From: Rhizomys pruinosus
Taxonomy: Eukaryota; Chordata; Mammalia; Rodentia; Spalacidae
DNA length: 64,000 nt
Direction of reading: 5' to 3'
NCBI GenBank assembly: GCA_009823505.1
Contig: VZQC01004530.1
Location: forward strand, 1,347,693-1,411,692
In this document: in pieces, positions 46,801 to 58,465 of the stretch
How the letters are laid out: each line of letters opens with the position of its first letter
How positions within the stretch are numbered: the first letter of the stretch is position 1
The notes under the pieces: model-generated
Database searches by the model: none
What the model was told of the DNA's origin: nothing
What the model saw: the letters and a program-made list of their open reading frames with translations, nothing else
Position numbers and translations under genes: made by a program

Positions 46801-47619
46801 GATCACTCATATTCAGGAGATGTGATTGTCTTAGTCTCATGTGTTTTAGAGATAGTAGGCGATATTCTGGTGTTGATAGTGAGCTTAATTGTTTTATTGC
46901 ACTGTGGTCTTGATAGAATGTATGAGATTTATTTCAATCTTTTTGTATTTGTGACGGTTTCTTTTATGTGTGCCAGTATGGGTTGATTTTGGAGAATGTT
47001 CTTTGGGTGGTGAGTAGAAAGTATATACTCTGAAATTAGGGTGGAATAATTGGTAGATGTCTGTGAGATCTGTCTTGTTGTAGGTATCATTCAGTTCAGG
47101 TCTCTCTGTTTATTTATTTGTTCATGTGACCTGTCCACAGGGCTCAGTCAAGGTATTGAAGTCCCCTTACTATGAGTGTACTGGGGTTAATTCTGTGCCT
47201 TGTGGTCCTGGAGAATTTTTTATAAAGTTGTTGCACCAGAGTTGGTGCATATATATTCATAATTTTTAAAATTCATAGTGAATTGTTCCTTGATAAAAAA
47301 ATGTAATGGCTTTTTTGTCTCTTCTGATGATATCTTTTACTTTTGAAGTCTATTTTTGTCGATATTAAAATAGCAACACTGGTTTCTTTTTTTTTTTTTT
47401 TTGTACCATTTGCTTGGAATATTTTTTTTTTCCATCTTTCACTTTAAGGTGGTGACTATCCTTGAAGGTAAGATGAGTTTCTTGTAGACAGCATATAGAT
47501 GGGTTCTGTTTCCTAATCCAATCTCCCAGTCTATGTCTTTTGATTGGGGAGTTTAGTCCATTAATATTTAAGGTTATAACTGATAGATGTGTGTTGTTTC
47601 CTTTCACCTTATTATCCAT
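43805..47619 (-). pseudogene. LINE-1 ORF2 remnant (endonuclease and reverse transcriptase), broken
   Basis: About 1,270 codons long, close to the usual ORF2 length, but split over several frames. The start MDNKVKGNNTHLSVITLNIN is followed by NGLNSP and QETH (residues 46-49), the catalytic asparagine/glutamate region of the L1 endonuclease. Adenine runs (plus-strand T runs 47387-47402 and about 47422-47431) then shift frame. The reverse-transcriptase box reads FGDD at 45501-45490, not FADD. The C-terminal part (44131-43805) includes the conserved CPSTDEWIEKIWYSYTMEF block. In an active element this protein nicks DNA and primes reverse transcription; here it is dead. Confidence 0.93.
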
Positions 47620-47663
47620 TTGCAGTTTTGGTCTAGGTTTCTACTTCTGCAGTTATGCTTTTA

Positions 47664-48872
47664 TTAATTTCTCTTTCTAGGTGCCAGGGGATAGTTGCTC
47701 CTTTCTTCTGTCCTTTGAATTGCTTCAAGTATTCTCTGAAGGGTTGGTTTTCCGGACATGTATTCTTTCATCTTGTTTATGTCATGGAAGAATTTTCTCT
47801 CTCCTTCAACTATAATCGACATTTTTGCTGGGTATAGTAACCTGGGTTGGCATCTGTAGTCCTTTAACACTGGGAATGCTTTGCTCCATGTTTTTATTAC
47901 TTTCATAGTTTGCACTGAGAAGTTAGTTATAATTCTGATAGGTTTCCCCTTATATGTAACTTTTTTTTTTCTCTTGTGGCTTTCAGAATTTTGTCTTTGT
48001 TTTGGGCATCTAGCATTTTAACTATGATATGGCATGGAGAGTTTCTTTTCTGGTCTTGTCTGTTTGGAGTTATATATGCTTCTTGTATTTGTATTGGTTT
48101 GTCTTTTTTTAAGTTAGGGGAAATTTTCATCTATTATTCTGTTGAAGATCTGATCAATACCATTCTCTTGGGTTTCTTCTCCTTCCTCTATTCCTATGAT
48201 GTGGGGGTTTGATCTTTACATAGTGTCCCACACTGGTTGTTCCACTTTTGTGTATTTTAAAATTTTTCATAATCTTTACTTGAGGTTTTTAGTTGTTCTG
48301 TGTTATCTTCCAGGTCTGATATTCTCTGTTCTGCTTCCTCCATTCTGCTTCTGAGGCTTTTTCCATTCCTTTCCTCTTCATTGGATGAGTGTTTGATTTC
48401 CTTTTTCATTTTTTCTTCTGATTTCTTTAGTATTTCCACTTCCTTTTGGAGCTTCTCAATCTCTTCCTGTAGCTCTTTGCTTTGCTGGTTGGTTTCCTTA
48501 TCTTTTTCAACATGGGATCTTTTCAGTGTTTCCACTTCCTTCTGGAGTTTGTCATTCTCTCTCTCTAGATCCTTTTTGAGTTTTTCATTCTCTCTCTTAA
48601 GTTCTCTTACTTGTTCTTTATAGGTTTTAATTTCTTTGAGTATGTCCACAATTGTACTTCTAATATCTGTGTCCTGGGCCATCCCCCAGGGGGATCCCAC
48701 TGTAGGGATCTTCCACAGGGCTGGTAGAGCTTGGTGTGGAATTATCCTGCACCTTTCCCATGTTGTCTCTTCTTCGTGTCCCTGGCATGTGGGTTTCTCT
48801 TTGCATGTATTCCAATGTGAATCTCCCAAATGCCTCTTCACTGTGTTGAAGGCTTGCTTTGCTTCCCTTCAT
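47664..48872 (-). pseudogene. LINE-1 ORF1 remnant (RNA-binding coiled-coil protein), broken
   Basis: A likely start at 48872 (MKGSKASLQHSEE) gives about 70 residues, then a frameshift into DTDIRSTIVDILKEIKTY and a long Glu/Lys-rich coiled coil. That part has an internal repeat (KLQKEVETLK and KLQKEVEILK). The C-terminal domain is in pieces: KISPNLKKDKPIQIQEAY (48130-47927) and QPRLLYPAKMSIIVEGERKF (47915-47664), the recognisable ORF1 C-terminal region. Several frameshifts make it non-functional. ORF1 proteins coat L1 RNA as trimers. Confidence 0.9.
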
Positions 48873-49136
48873 CAGATGCCTTTGTTGTTTGTTTGATTGA
48901 TTTGTTTTTCTTGTTTTCTCCTTGCTTATGGAGTGTTGATTTGTCTCAGTTTTAGGCTTTCTATTGGGAGTCTAACTCACTCTTCCCTTTCTGTTCTGAA
49001 GTTTCTCCAGAGAATCCACTTGGACACTCTTTCGGCAATCCCAGTTGGCAGGGGTGGTGCTGGGTGGGTGAATTCTGATACCTGTGCTTCAGGTGGTCTT
49101 GGGAAATTCCTGATCTCAAGTCCGGTATTGCTTTTC

Positions 49137-49386
49137 TTTTTTTTTTTAATTTTATTTATTTATTTTCTATGTGTATGAATGTACTGTCTGCATGTAGGTC
49201 TGTGCACCTTTGTCGTGCAATGCTGTGGAGGTCAGAAGAGGGTGTCGGATAACCCTGGAACTGGAGTTCTCCTGGAATTGGAGTTACAGACGGTTCTCAG
49301 CTGCCATGTGGGTGCTGGGGATCGAACCTGGGTCCTCTGCAAGAGCAGTCGGTGGTCTTAACCGCTAGGTTATCTCTCCAGCCCCC
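49137..49386 (-). mobile_element. B2 SINE with 17-bp duplication, adjacent to the LINE-1 5' end
   Basis: Minus-strand B2 with T-rich tail at 49137-49165 and the ctctccagcccc head at 49374-49385. The doubled unit reads as complement at 49253-49268 and 49269-49285. The right flank cagtattgcttttc (49386-49399) matches 14 of 14 bases with the sequence left of the LINE-1 at 43651-43664. Confidence 0.96.
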
Positions 49387-49439
49387 AGTATTGCTTTTCA
49401 ATTGCTAGAAGTTTTGGATTCTTCAAAGCCTCAAGTGAT

Positions 49440-49785
49440 GCAGGGCTTGATCTCTGGAGTGGCACCATGTTCCCATGGGTGCAGCTTTTAGATAGCAGGG
49501 CCTAGTGGGAGGTCTTTGGGTCACTGGCAGGTGTGTACTTGAAGGGAATCGTGAACCTTTCCAACTTCCTCCTTCTCATTTTGCTTCACCAGTCATAATG
49601 TGAGTGGATTTGCACTCTCTCTCCTGTGATGATGTGCTGTCCATACCTAGCGGCCTAAAAGGGGTAGGTTCACTGGATCACAGATTACAGAGTGGGCCCT
49701 CTGTAACTGTTGGCCACAGCAAACTTTTTCTCTTTCTAAGCTGATTGTTTCATGTGTTTCTTATAGTAACAGAATCGGATTCAGG
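49440..49785 (+). mobile_element. MaLR-like LTR remnant
   Basis: 'gtgggaggtctttgggtcac', 'ttctcattttgcttcaccag', and 'tcatgtgtttcttatagtaacagaa' follow the 3' half of a MaLR LTR. Old and 5'-incomplete. Confidence 0.5.
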
Positions 49786-49854
49786 GCTCATCAAGTTTTT
49801 CTAGAACCTTTGAACACTATCAGTGTATAGTCTTTGGGGCAGTACATTAAATTA

Positions 49855-50330
49855 TAACACATATTTTATAATACTTTTATTGATGTTTTGAGTATTTCAG
49901 ACATCATTTTTCAGTTCAATTTAGACATATTCCCCTTTCCCTTCCCCCTACAAATGTATTCTGTCATACATGTCCTGCATCCTTTTCTGTCTCTTTAATG
50001 TTTTTCTCTGTAAAGGTTTATTGTTTTGGGCAGAATTTAACTATACCAGTGTGTTCTTTGACCCATTCCTTATGTTGTTGTGTTTCCCTCCCTATTGTAT
50101 TGCTCTAAAATATGCCTATATAAACATCATATATGTACCAGAATTATGTCCTCCAGGAATAAACTGCATGTTAACTCCAATATATGTTTAGGAGTTCATA
50201 TTTTTTCCCTTTAACTTTATATTACTCTAAAATATGAATATATACCTTCTGCCCATATACATTAATTGCCATGTCTGAAAGTAAGTGGTAAGTTAATTCT
50301 AGAGCCCATTAAGAGATTTACATTGTAATA
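49855..50330 (-). mobile_element. Probable L1 3' UTR, minus strand
   Basis: 'tacttttattgatgttttga' and the C-rich 'attcccctttcccttccccc' are typical of the complement of rodent L1 3' UTRs, and it leads directly into ORF2 sequence at 50335. The boundary is uncertain. Confidence 0.5.
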
Positions 50331-50334
50331 TCAC

Positions 50335-51413
50335 AGTTGCTTTCAGATAGAAAGAAATATGAAAATAACACTGCTCAGCTTGCCTTTCATCTGGGGGGAT
50401 TTGTTGTTAACATCCACAAATGAGGGAAACCATTCCCTGTTTGTTTTTCTGAGACTGTATTACTTCACTTAGCATAATGGCTTCAAGTTCCATCCATTTA
50501 CCTGCAAAGTTCATGATGTCATCTTTCTTTACTGATGAGTAGTACTCCACTGTGTAGATGTACCACATTTTTGTCACCCACTCCTCAGTTGAGGGGTATT
50601 TGGTATGGTTTCAGCTCTTTGCTATTGTGAAGAGAGCTGCAATAAACATGGATGTGCATGTATCTTTATGGTAGGATGAGTCTTGTGGGTATATCCCCAG
50701 GAGTGGTATGGCTGGGTCAGGTGGTAGGCTGCTTTTGAGTCTTTTAAGAGCTCTCCACTCTGCTTTCCACAGTGGCTGTACGAGTTTACATTCCCACCAG
50801 CAGTGGATGAGTGTTCCCCTTTCCCCACAACTTCCCCAGCATTTTGTGTCTTTTGTTTCCATGATCTTAGCCAGTCTTATCAGAGTGAGAGGATATCTTA
50901 GAGTGGTTTTAATTTGCATTTCCTTAATTATTATTGATGTTGAACACTTTTTAAGATGTTTCTCAGCCATCTTTACTTCCTCACTGATGAAGTTTCCGTT
51001 CAGCTGTTTACTCCATCTTTTGAGTGAGTCATTTGTGCTGCTGTCTGATTTAGAAGGACTTTTTCTACCCCTTTGTCTTGTAGGTTGCTGCCAACTTCTT
51101 CTTCTATCACCTTCAGAGTTTCAGGTTTCACGTTGAAGTCCTTGATCCTCTTGGAGTTGATTTTTATATAAGGTGAGAGATAAGGGTTTAATTTTGTTCT
51201 ATATATGGCGATCCAGTTTGCTCAAGATGCTATCTTTCCTCCAATGAGCTTTTTTGGCCACTTTATTGATGAGGTGGCTGAAATTGTATGGGCTCAAGTT
51301 TGGATCTTCAATTTTGTTCCATTGGTCAATGTGTCTGTTTTTGTGCCAGTACCAGGCTGTGTTTATGACTATTGCCCTGTAATATAGTTTGAAATCCTGT
51401 AAGGTGATCCATA
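50335..51413 (-). mobile_element. Older L1 ORF2 fragment, minus strand, internally deleted
   Basis: Parallel to 43740-44990 of the long LINE-1 ('tcacttagcataatggcttc', 'ccatttacctgcaaagttca', 'cctttccccacaacttcccc'). At about 51035 roughly 190 bp present in the other copy (44405-44610) are missing. 5'-truncated at about 51413. Confidence 0.88.
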
Positions 51414-51414
51414 T

Positions 51415-51862
51415 TTAGTATGCATAATAAGTGTGTTGTCTGTCTCTCATTCTTCCTTTAAAATTTTGGAGATTCAGCTTCCCTTTTATGCTACATTTCA
51501 TGTGTTTTCGGCTTGTTTCTTGTGGCCTCTGACTTTGATTAAAAGCAAGTTTCCTGTCCTACAAAAGCATTAATTTTTTTCCTTGGTTTCTTTTCTAAAT
51601 TCTGTCACATTCCTATTCACTATACTATCATATTCTCTTATGATATTTTGGTCATTAATTTAATCAGTGTGCTTTAAAATATTTCAGTGAATTTAATGTA
51701 GTTGTCATTTTTTTCATATTTTCAATCAAAGTTCTTATAAAATAATATTTCCTTTCTCTCCAGTCTACTCTTTCATTTTATTTTACATATTTTTTATTTT
51801 AATTGACTCAAACATTTAAAAAATTATTATTAATGTTATTATATAACTATTATTATTAGTAT
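51415..51862. other. AT-rich unique sequence
   Basis: No gene, no repeat I can name. Confidence 0.45.
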
Positions 51863-51865
51863 CAT

Positions 51866-52076
51866 GTGTGTGTCTGAAAGAAAGAGAGGAGAAAGAGAGA
51901 GAACAAGATGGGGGTGTGTACATATCAAAGAGTGAATGTGTGTGGTGGCAAAAGGACAACTCTGTGGAGTCTGTTCTCTCATTCCACCTTTACAGGATCC
52001 AGATAGCAAACTGAGGTGGTCAGGCCTGTGTAACAAACACTGAGCATTTTAACCTGCTGAGTCGCCTGGTCATCCT
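51866..52076 (-). mobile_element. B3-like SINE, minus strand
   Basis: 'atgtgtgtggtggcaaaaggacaac', 'ctctcattccacctttacag' and 'aacctgctgagtcgcctggtc' are the complement of a B3-type SINE. Confidence 0.7.
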
Positions 52077-52084
52077 TTGATTTT

Positions 52085-52404
52085 ATTATATTTTATTATT
52101 GCATTGCATTGCATTGGGTTGCGTTACGTTGCGTTGCATTGTGTGTATTGTATTGTATTGTATTGTATTGTACTGTACTGTACTGTACTGTATTGTATTG
52201 TTCTTTTTGTTTTTTTCTGGTCTTTTCGAGACAGGGTCTCCCTGGAGCTCTAGGCTGTCCTGAAACTCACTATGAAGACCAGGCTGGCCTCGAACTCACA
52301 AAGATCCGCCTGCCTCTGCCTCCCAAGTGCTAGGATTAAAGTATTGTATTGTATTGTATTGTATTGTATTGTATTGTATTGTATTGTATTGTATTGTATT
52401 GTAT
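52085..52404. repeat. (TATTG)n pentanucleotide repeat interrupted by a B1
   Basis: Pentanucleotide units (cattg, gtatt, gtact variants) fill 52085-52200 and 52341-52404; the B1 lies between. Confidence 0.95.
52206..52340 (-). mobile_element. B1 SINE inside the TATTG repeat, minus strand
   Basis: 'gagacagggtctccctggag', 'aagaccaggctggcctcgaa', 'cccaagtgctaggattaaag'; 5'-truncated, with TATTG repeat on both sides acting as target. Confidence 0.95.
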
Positions 52405-52500
52405 ATGGTAGGCTCTTGCCATGAAGCCCAGACAGGCCTGGAACTCTCAGTCCTGACTCAGCTTTCCAAGGGCTGAGATTGCAGGCCAGATCCTACCCTG
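52405..52500 (-). mobile_element. Old B1/proto-B1 fragment, minus strand
   Basis: 'ttgccatgaagcccagacag', 'gcctggaactctcagtcctg', 'aagggctgagattgcaggcc' follow a monomeric 7SL-derived SINE in complement. Confidence 0.6.
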
Positions 52501-53960
52501 TTTTTTCCCCATGGTACTTATGTGGCATCTGCTTTATTTCTGGGTATGAAGGAGCTGGGCTGAGAGACAGAATTTCCAAGTAAAAAACTAGAAGCATTTT
52601 TATTCCTTTCTATCTTATTTTTTTTTTCTTGTCTATCTTTGAAAAGGAGGACAGAAGTAGTCTGTTTCCTCTTTGCCCAAAAGATGATGCTACCCTGACC
52701 TGAAGTCTGTTATGACACAGTTTGGGAAAAAATGTTAGTACCTCAGCTTCTTAGGGTGAAGAAAATGAGCCCCAGAAGACCCATTGAGGAACTCATCCCA
52801 GGGCCTTCCCATTTCCTGTCCAATCCCTCTCTCCTTGAGACATCTATGGAGGCTCTTTAGAGTCCTCTGGTTTTCAACCACTCTCTTCATTGCTTCAAGA
52901 AACAAACACTCCTTTGCCTCCCACAATCTTCCTTTAATTTGATCATAATACTTTCATATATATTTGATATATCTTAATATTTATACTATCACATTGATAA
53001 CAGTTTTACCGTTAGCTTGAATCCAAATTCCTTTGTTAATTTTACTCGGCTTTATAGTTCAGCTCAGTCTGCATTATTATCCTCATATTGCTCCAACTGT
53101 CTATTAACAGAGAAGTTTTTATGTTTTTAATTTAAAATACATCACCCCTATCTTTATAAAGCACACTGTACATTGAATGTGTAGAAAATGAAGTTTAAAT
53201 AAGATACAAATTATAAAATTTGGGTTATTAGATCCAACAAGCATTCCATTCTTTGCTATCCATGTTCTGGAGTACTTCCTCCTGAGCTCTTTCTTATTTA
53301 TTCACTGTGGGGAAAATGAACCCACAGACCAGATGACAGCTATGGAGTCCTTCTGCAGACTGCCACTATGACCCTCAAGGGCACTGTCGAAGTTTGGCTA
53401 GCAAGCATGTCAACCATTAGCCCTACAGAGAGACTCACACTACACCCCACAGATACCATGTACTGAGGAATAACCGGTGGGTAGAGAAGTCACAAAATCA
53501 TACTCCAAGTGTCAAGTGCTTCCTGAGGTCAAAATTCTTAAGTTTACCTTTGACCTACACGGTTTCCTCTAGCACAGGAAAGCTGCAGTTTCTATATGAA
53601 GTGGAGCCCGGGGAAAAGGTACTCTACCCATGCAAAGCCTTTTTATCCATGCTTTTTTATTTGAGCTGGGTTATTTCCCTCACGTGTGGTTTCATGTCTC
53701 TATTGGGAACACAAAGCATAGTGTGAAAGACGAGGCAGGATATTAGCCGGACCAGGGCCTGGGCCAGGTGTGAGCTTTCTGTCTTCTGTCTGTCACTTTA
53801 TTTAATCATCCTTCTTTGAGGAACTCTTGAGAACCCCCTGACTTCCAATCATATAAAAGTAAACACTGGCTGGAGAAGCATGCTGAGATGAGAACGTGCT
53901 GGAGTTCTATCTTCCCAGGACTAGAAAATAACAATAAATCCTATAGAATCTGGCATCTTC
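52501..53960. other. Unique sequence, no gene recognised
   Basis: AT-rich 52930-53260, mixed afterwards. No frame with a recognisable domain. Confidence 0.5.
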
Positions 53961-53965
53961 CCTCT

Positions 53966-54300
53966 GTATTAGATATTTTTACATTGCTGTTAAAAAAAAT
54001 GTGTGAGCTAGACAACTTAAGAGAGGAAAGGTTTGTTTTGGCTCCTGGCTTTGGGGGCTTTGCAGCCCATCTTAATAGGGACGGCATGGTGGTATGGCTG
54101 TCTGTGGTAGTGAGAGTTTGTGGCATTGCCTGTTTTCCCAGTGGTAGATCAGGAAGCAGAGTGTGGCCTAAGCCAAGGGCCAGGCTGTTGCCTTGCATAG
54201 TGGCCTACTGTCTCCATTTACTCTCCACCTCATAAAGAAAGTCCCCAAAAATAGCACCCCTAGTTGGGAAACAAACATTGAAAACATAAGCCTGAAATAG
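53966..54300 (-). mobile_element. MaLR-type solo LTR remnant, minus strand
   Basis: 'acttaagagaggaaaggttt', 'aaagtccccaaaaatagcac' and 'aacattgaaaacataagcct' are the complement of the family at 32172. The frame at 53888-54235 is by-product. Confidence 0.6.
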
Positions 54301-54304
54301 CCTT

Positions 54305-55180
54305 CGTATGCAAGCCATGAGACCCCTCTAGCACCCTGGCTTGCCAGTCTAGAGAGTGAAGCTTAAGAAATATTCCTCCCTAGGCTTATGACTGACCCAA
54401 GAGTCTAATATTATCATGGAAAAATGCCCAAAATATATGGTACCAAAGAGAGGACCCCAAAATTGAGCACATCTCCTGTACCAACTGTCATGGTATGCAG
54501 ATACCTGGAGAGTTAAGCCAAAGTCCGTGCTCTTGACTGGTAGGAAAGGAAAACAAAGAATGCTTACCAGCAGCATGAGTCAAAAACATGGTGGGCTTCC
54601 ATTGAAAGTGCTAGTGTGACACAGCAGTGGGGAAGGGTAACGTTGAAGGCTGAAGTCAATTCCTAGACTACGGGAATATACGATCATCTCAAACCATAGG
54701 TGTGTGTAGAACAATTTACCTGTTGACTTCCTTCAACTATGAACTATTCTTCCTCTGCTATCCCAGGTAGCAAGCTCATTTTTCATATGTTTTTCCAAGT
54801 CTCACAATTAGGTGTACAGCTTCCTTGTCTATGAAGCTGTTGAATGCTAGCTTTTCATTGGCATTTGCTGCTAGTGGATGGGAGACACCTAAAAGAGCAC
54901 CAGGCTCATGTAAGCATTCAGCTACTTTGTCCCATTTCTGGCTCTGTAGACCTAGCTGTCTGGGTAAAAACTGTCAATTGCAATAAACACTAAGCATCCA
55001 GTTGAGCTCCTATTAACACCGAAATGAGCAAGTGAAGCCCTGACGGCAGAGAGATGACTGAGGCCAAGACTGAAAAGTAACCAAGGCATCCAGAAATGTG
55101 ACAGGATGGCTGGCTGATTCAGCATCAGTTTAAAGTACTAGTTAGGCTTTCTTTTCCTTTGAAATAGGAAAAAGAGGGGA
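54305..55180. other. Unique sequence, no gene recognised
   Basis: Short frames only. Confidence 0.5.
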
Positions 55181-55184
55181 TTCA

Positions 55185-55510
55185 ATGATGACTCAATGAA
55201 AAGTTACCTGCTGCCCAAGTGTCAGGGTCTGGGTGGTTAGATCCCTAGCACCCACATAAAAGCCTTGAGACGACATGTCTGTAATCCCAGTTCTGGGGAG
55301 GTAGAGACAGGTGATCTCAGTGGTCAGCCAGCCTAGCCAAAACAATGAGCTCCAGATTCAATAACAACAGACTCTACCTCAAAACCTAAGGAGGGGATCA
55401 ACTGAGGAGGACATCCAGTGCTGACCTCGAGCCTCCACACAGAGTGCACACACATACCTTGTGCACACATGTACTACCCAAACACCTACATGCAACACCC
55501 ACACTGAAGT
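55185..55510 (+). mobile_element. Composite tRNA-headed SINE (B4-like)
   Basis: A degenerate head ('tggttagatccctagcaccc') followed by 'gtctgtaatcccagttctgg', 'ggtcagccagcctagcc' and a CA-containing 3' part; same architecture as 11188-11395. Confidence 0.65.
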
Positions 55511-55547
55511 AGGAAAGGGACCTTTATCTGATAAGAAGGTTCAGATT

Positions 55548-55799
55548 AGGGCTGGACTGATGACTCAATGGTTAAGAACATCAGCCGTTCTTGCACAGGA
55601 CCTGGGTTCAATTCTCAGCACCCACATGGTGGTTAACAACCATCCTTAACTCCAGTTCCAGGGGATCTGATGCCTTCTTCTGACCTCCATGGGCATTTCA
55701 CATGGGTACGCTTGCTTACATGCAAGCAATACAACCATACACATAAAATAAAAATAATAAATAAAATATAAAGAATCGTAAATCTAAAAAAAAAAAAAC
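55548..55799 (+). mobile_element. B2 SINE, no 17-bp duplication
   Basis: Head agggctggactgatgactca, B box ggttcaattct, single tccagttccagggg unit, tail with aaaataataaataaaat. Duplicated flank agaaggttcagatt (55534-55547) / agaagattcaggtt (55800-55813), two mismatches. Confidence 0.95.
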
Positions 55800-55813
55800 A
55801 GAAGATTCAGGTT

Positions 55814-58118
55814 GATCTTTTGAAAGCTGTGGAGTTGATGGCCCCACAACCAGACAGCCCAGGGATCGCATCAGGTTGTGCAAGTCCATGAAATCCGTTT
55901 ATTTCCACACAGCCAGTAGCTTAAATAGGTCTGGGGTGGTGTTGCCTCTACATATCATGACATCATCCCCCAGTAGCCAATCCTAGACCTCCACACCATC
56001 ATTGGTCATCCCAGCTCCTGGGGTGTATTCAGAAAAGTGGCCTGCTGACAAGCAAGCCAACTGATGACTTCTGAGCATGTGCTAGCAGAAAACAGGGTGG
56101 GCCCTGCATCTTTTGCTCCACCAAGTGTGCTAAGCAGATTGGTAGCCGGCATATGCTCAAGATACATCTGAGTCCAGGATTGCTGTCCCACGTCTACCCT
56201 TCTTGCACTTGGCCATTGCTTCTTACTCCTGAGGCCTTTCCCTAATTCTCTGTTAGAAAACTGTGTGGATACAGAGGCAGAACCTATAAAATAACAACTT
56301 CCATCCAGTTAAGTTATTACCTCAAGGAAACAATTGTTCCCTTGGGAGATTTATAATCATGTAGACAAGATCTATAAGTGAATTAATGTTATTATCAGTA
56401 ACTAAAACACCAAGTGCTGATCATTGGCCAGGCTATAAAGGAGACATCTTACAGAGGTATTAATTGCTACCCCACTTTTCAAGGTAGGCCTTTTGTGTCT
56501 ATTTTAACAAGAGGTAAATGAGGTTAAGATACTAAATGTTGACTCAGAATGTAATAATTAGTAACAAAGACATTTTAAGATTAAATATTAGGATATATTT
56601 ATCTGAAGCTTTGAGGGCAGGTGTCCCAGAGGAAGAGAAGATTTGATAGTAAAACCTCAACTCAATGAACTAGGTAGTTCCCAAGTTAAAGGCTGACATC
56701 TTACCTCATTGCTTAATGAGCTGCATTATGGTTGTTTAAAGCCTATGCTATAGTCCATGGAGACAAATGAGATTATAAAACAGAGAGTCATAAGATAAAA
56801 CATGACCATTGCAGTAGCCATAGTAGATGGATTTCTTCTAGTGGAATTTTCCAGTCCAGCTGAGTGATGCTGGGTCCCAAAGCCAGTGTTGCCAAAGTAT
56901 CCTGCACTCAGTCATCCTGCACTTATTAATCACCCCTGCTGTTAACTAATGATAGGATTTGGGAAATGTAACTTAGCTTTCTGAGAACTGTTTCTATATT
57001 TAAAAAGAAATACAGATTAAAATGAGTGTGGGTGTTATTACTGATGTTTGCCTCTACCACCTTGCCCAAGAGAAAATGTCCCTTCTTTCCTTTATTTCCA
57101 TGTAATGGATTACTTCATTTATTTAAAAAAAAAAAACAAAGCATTAAAAATAGAACTAGTTGGAACCTCTCTCATGCAAGTTCAAATCAACTGTTAATGT
57201 TTTATCAAAACAAGTATTTGGTAATTAACCTCCGTGCCTCTGTTTCCCCCTCCTCCTGCATGGACTGTGGAACTGTCACGCTGATTCCGTTCTCTTCCCC
57301 TTTCCCATACTTAAACTTCACATGTCTGTTGCAGTTTCCAAAATATTCAGGTATGAAATGTTTTCTGTTTGTTTGCTCAGGTGGGTGGTATGGACTCTTT
57401 CCTTTCACAAAGGAAATCTCATGGAGAGAATGAATATGTAAAATAAGCAAATGCCAGTCTGATCTCTTTGAATGTGGAGGGGAAGGAGGTGGCAATGTAT
57501 GCTGATTCTACCCCTCTCCACTTTGGTTATTTTTCTGTATCCAGGAAACTTTAAGATGTCACTGACTGTATCTTAAGAGCCACTGTGGTGCACAAATGAG
57601 AGAGCAGCTTCTCTTCCATTCCCAGAGGTGTGTGGAAACAGACCTGGCTGATCTGGGGTGGCAGCAGAGGAGGTAATCTTCCACGTGGCCCAACGGTTCA
57701 TGTGGTTCACATGGCTCCACATGGTCAGTACAGGAGATACGGTTCCCTGGCCTGAGTCTGCATGTGAGGACCCCACACAACTATGGAAGGCATGCAATTC
57801 AGACCCCATATGTCTCCAAATATTTTGGTAATGTGGTATTTTTACTTCTCCTTAACGGTTCAGCTCTGCAACCTGCATTACCCAGAACACAGGTCTCATT
57901 CGTGCCTGTGGTTTCTACTTCCTGGAATAACATCTATTCTTCTATTCTGTCTGCCTGTCAAGCTCACCCACTCTCCAAGACCTCCTCTGTGAGTTCCTCC
58001 TCAGTTCTCAGGGCCAGAATCCTTCCTTCTGTATATTTATTTATTTATGCATCCACTGTTTTCTGCTAACGTGTTCACAGTTCCTTCCATCTTAGAAGAT
58101 CAATGTGCATGGAGAAGC
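55814..58118. other. Unique sequence, no gene recognised
   Basis: Frames up to 135 codons (57026-57433 plus) overlap a 96-codon minus frame and show no domain. Part of 56390-56530 may be an eroded MIR. Confidence 0.5.
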
Positions 58119-58121
58119 AGG

Positions 58122-58465
58122 TGCATTAGTTCTCTCATCACTGCAATCAAATCCTTAACAGAGGAAAGATTTATTTTGGCTCATGGTTTCAGATGGTTCT
58201 GTCCATGGCTACTCATGACTCTGTGCTTGCCCAGAGCATCATAGTTCTAGGAACATATGGTGAAGACTGTTCTTCACTCCCTGCTCGACAGGAGGCAGAA
58301 TACAACACAGGAATCCAGGGGACAAGAATCGAGCATCCTACCTCCAGTAACCACTTCCTTCAGGTATGTTCCACCTTCTAAGGTTTCTAGAGGCTCCAAA
58401 ATAGAAGAACCACCTGCAGACAAGCATTTAAACCAAAAGTCTATGAGATACATTCCCGATGGGAA
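58122..58465 (-). mobile_element. MaLR-type solo LTR remnant, minus strand
   Basis: 'gaggaaagatttattttggc', 'tcatggtttcagatggttct', 'ggctccaaaatagaagaacc' are the complement of the LTR at 32172. Confidence 0.6.

Larger units (their letters stand above)
43665..49124 (-). mobile_element. Near full-length LINE-1 (about 5.5 kb), decayed, minus strand
   Basis: Contains, in minus-strand order, a short 5' UTR (about 49124-48875), ORF1, ORF2 and a compact 3' UTR of about 140 bp ending in a T-rich plus-strand stretch near 43670. Left flank cagtattgcttttc (43651-43664) and right flank gtattgcttttc (49125-49136) form its target-site duplication, shared with the B2 at 49137-49386. Frameshifts, stops and long homopolymers break both ORFs, so it cannot move by itself. 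Confidence 0.93.

Noticed and set aside
48257..48841. 194-codon coiled-coil frame as an independent gene
   Set aside because: It is LINE-1 ORF1: position, orientation and downstream ORF1 C-terminal and ORF2 sequence show this.
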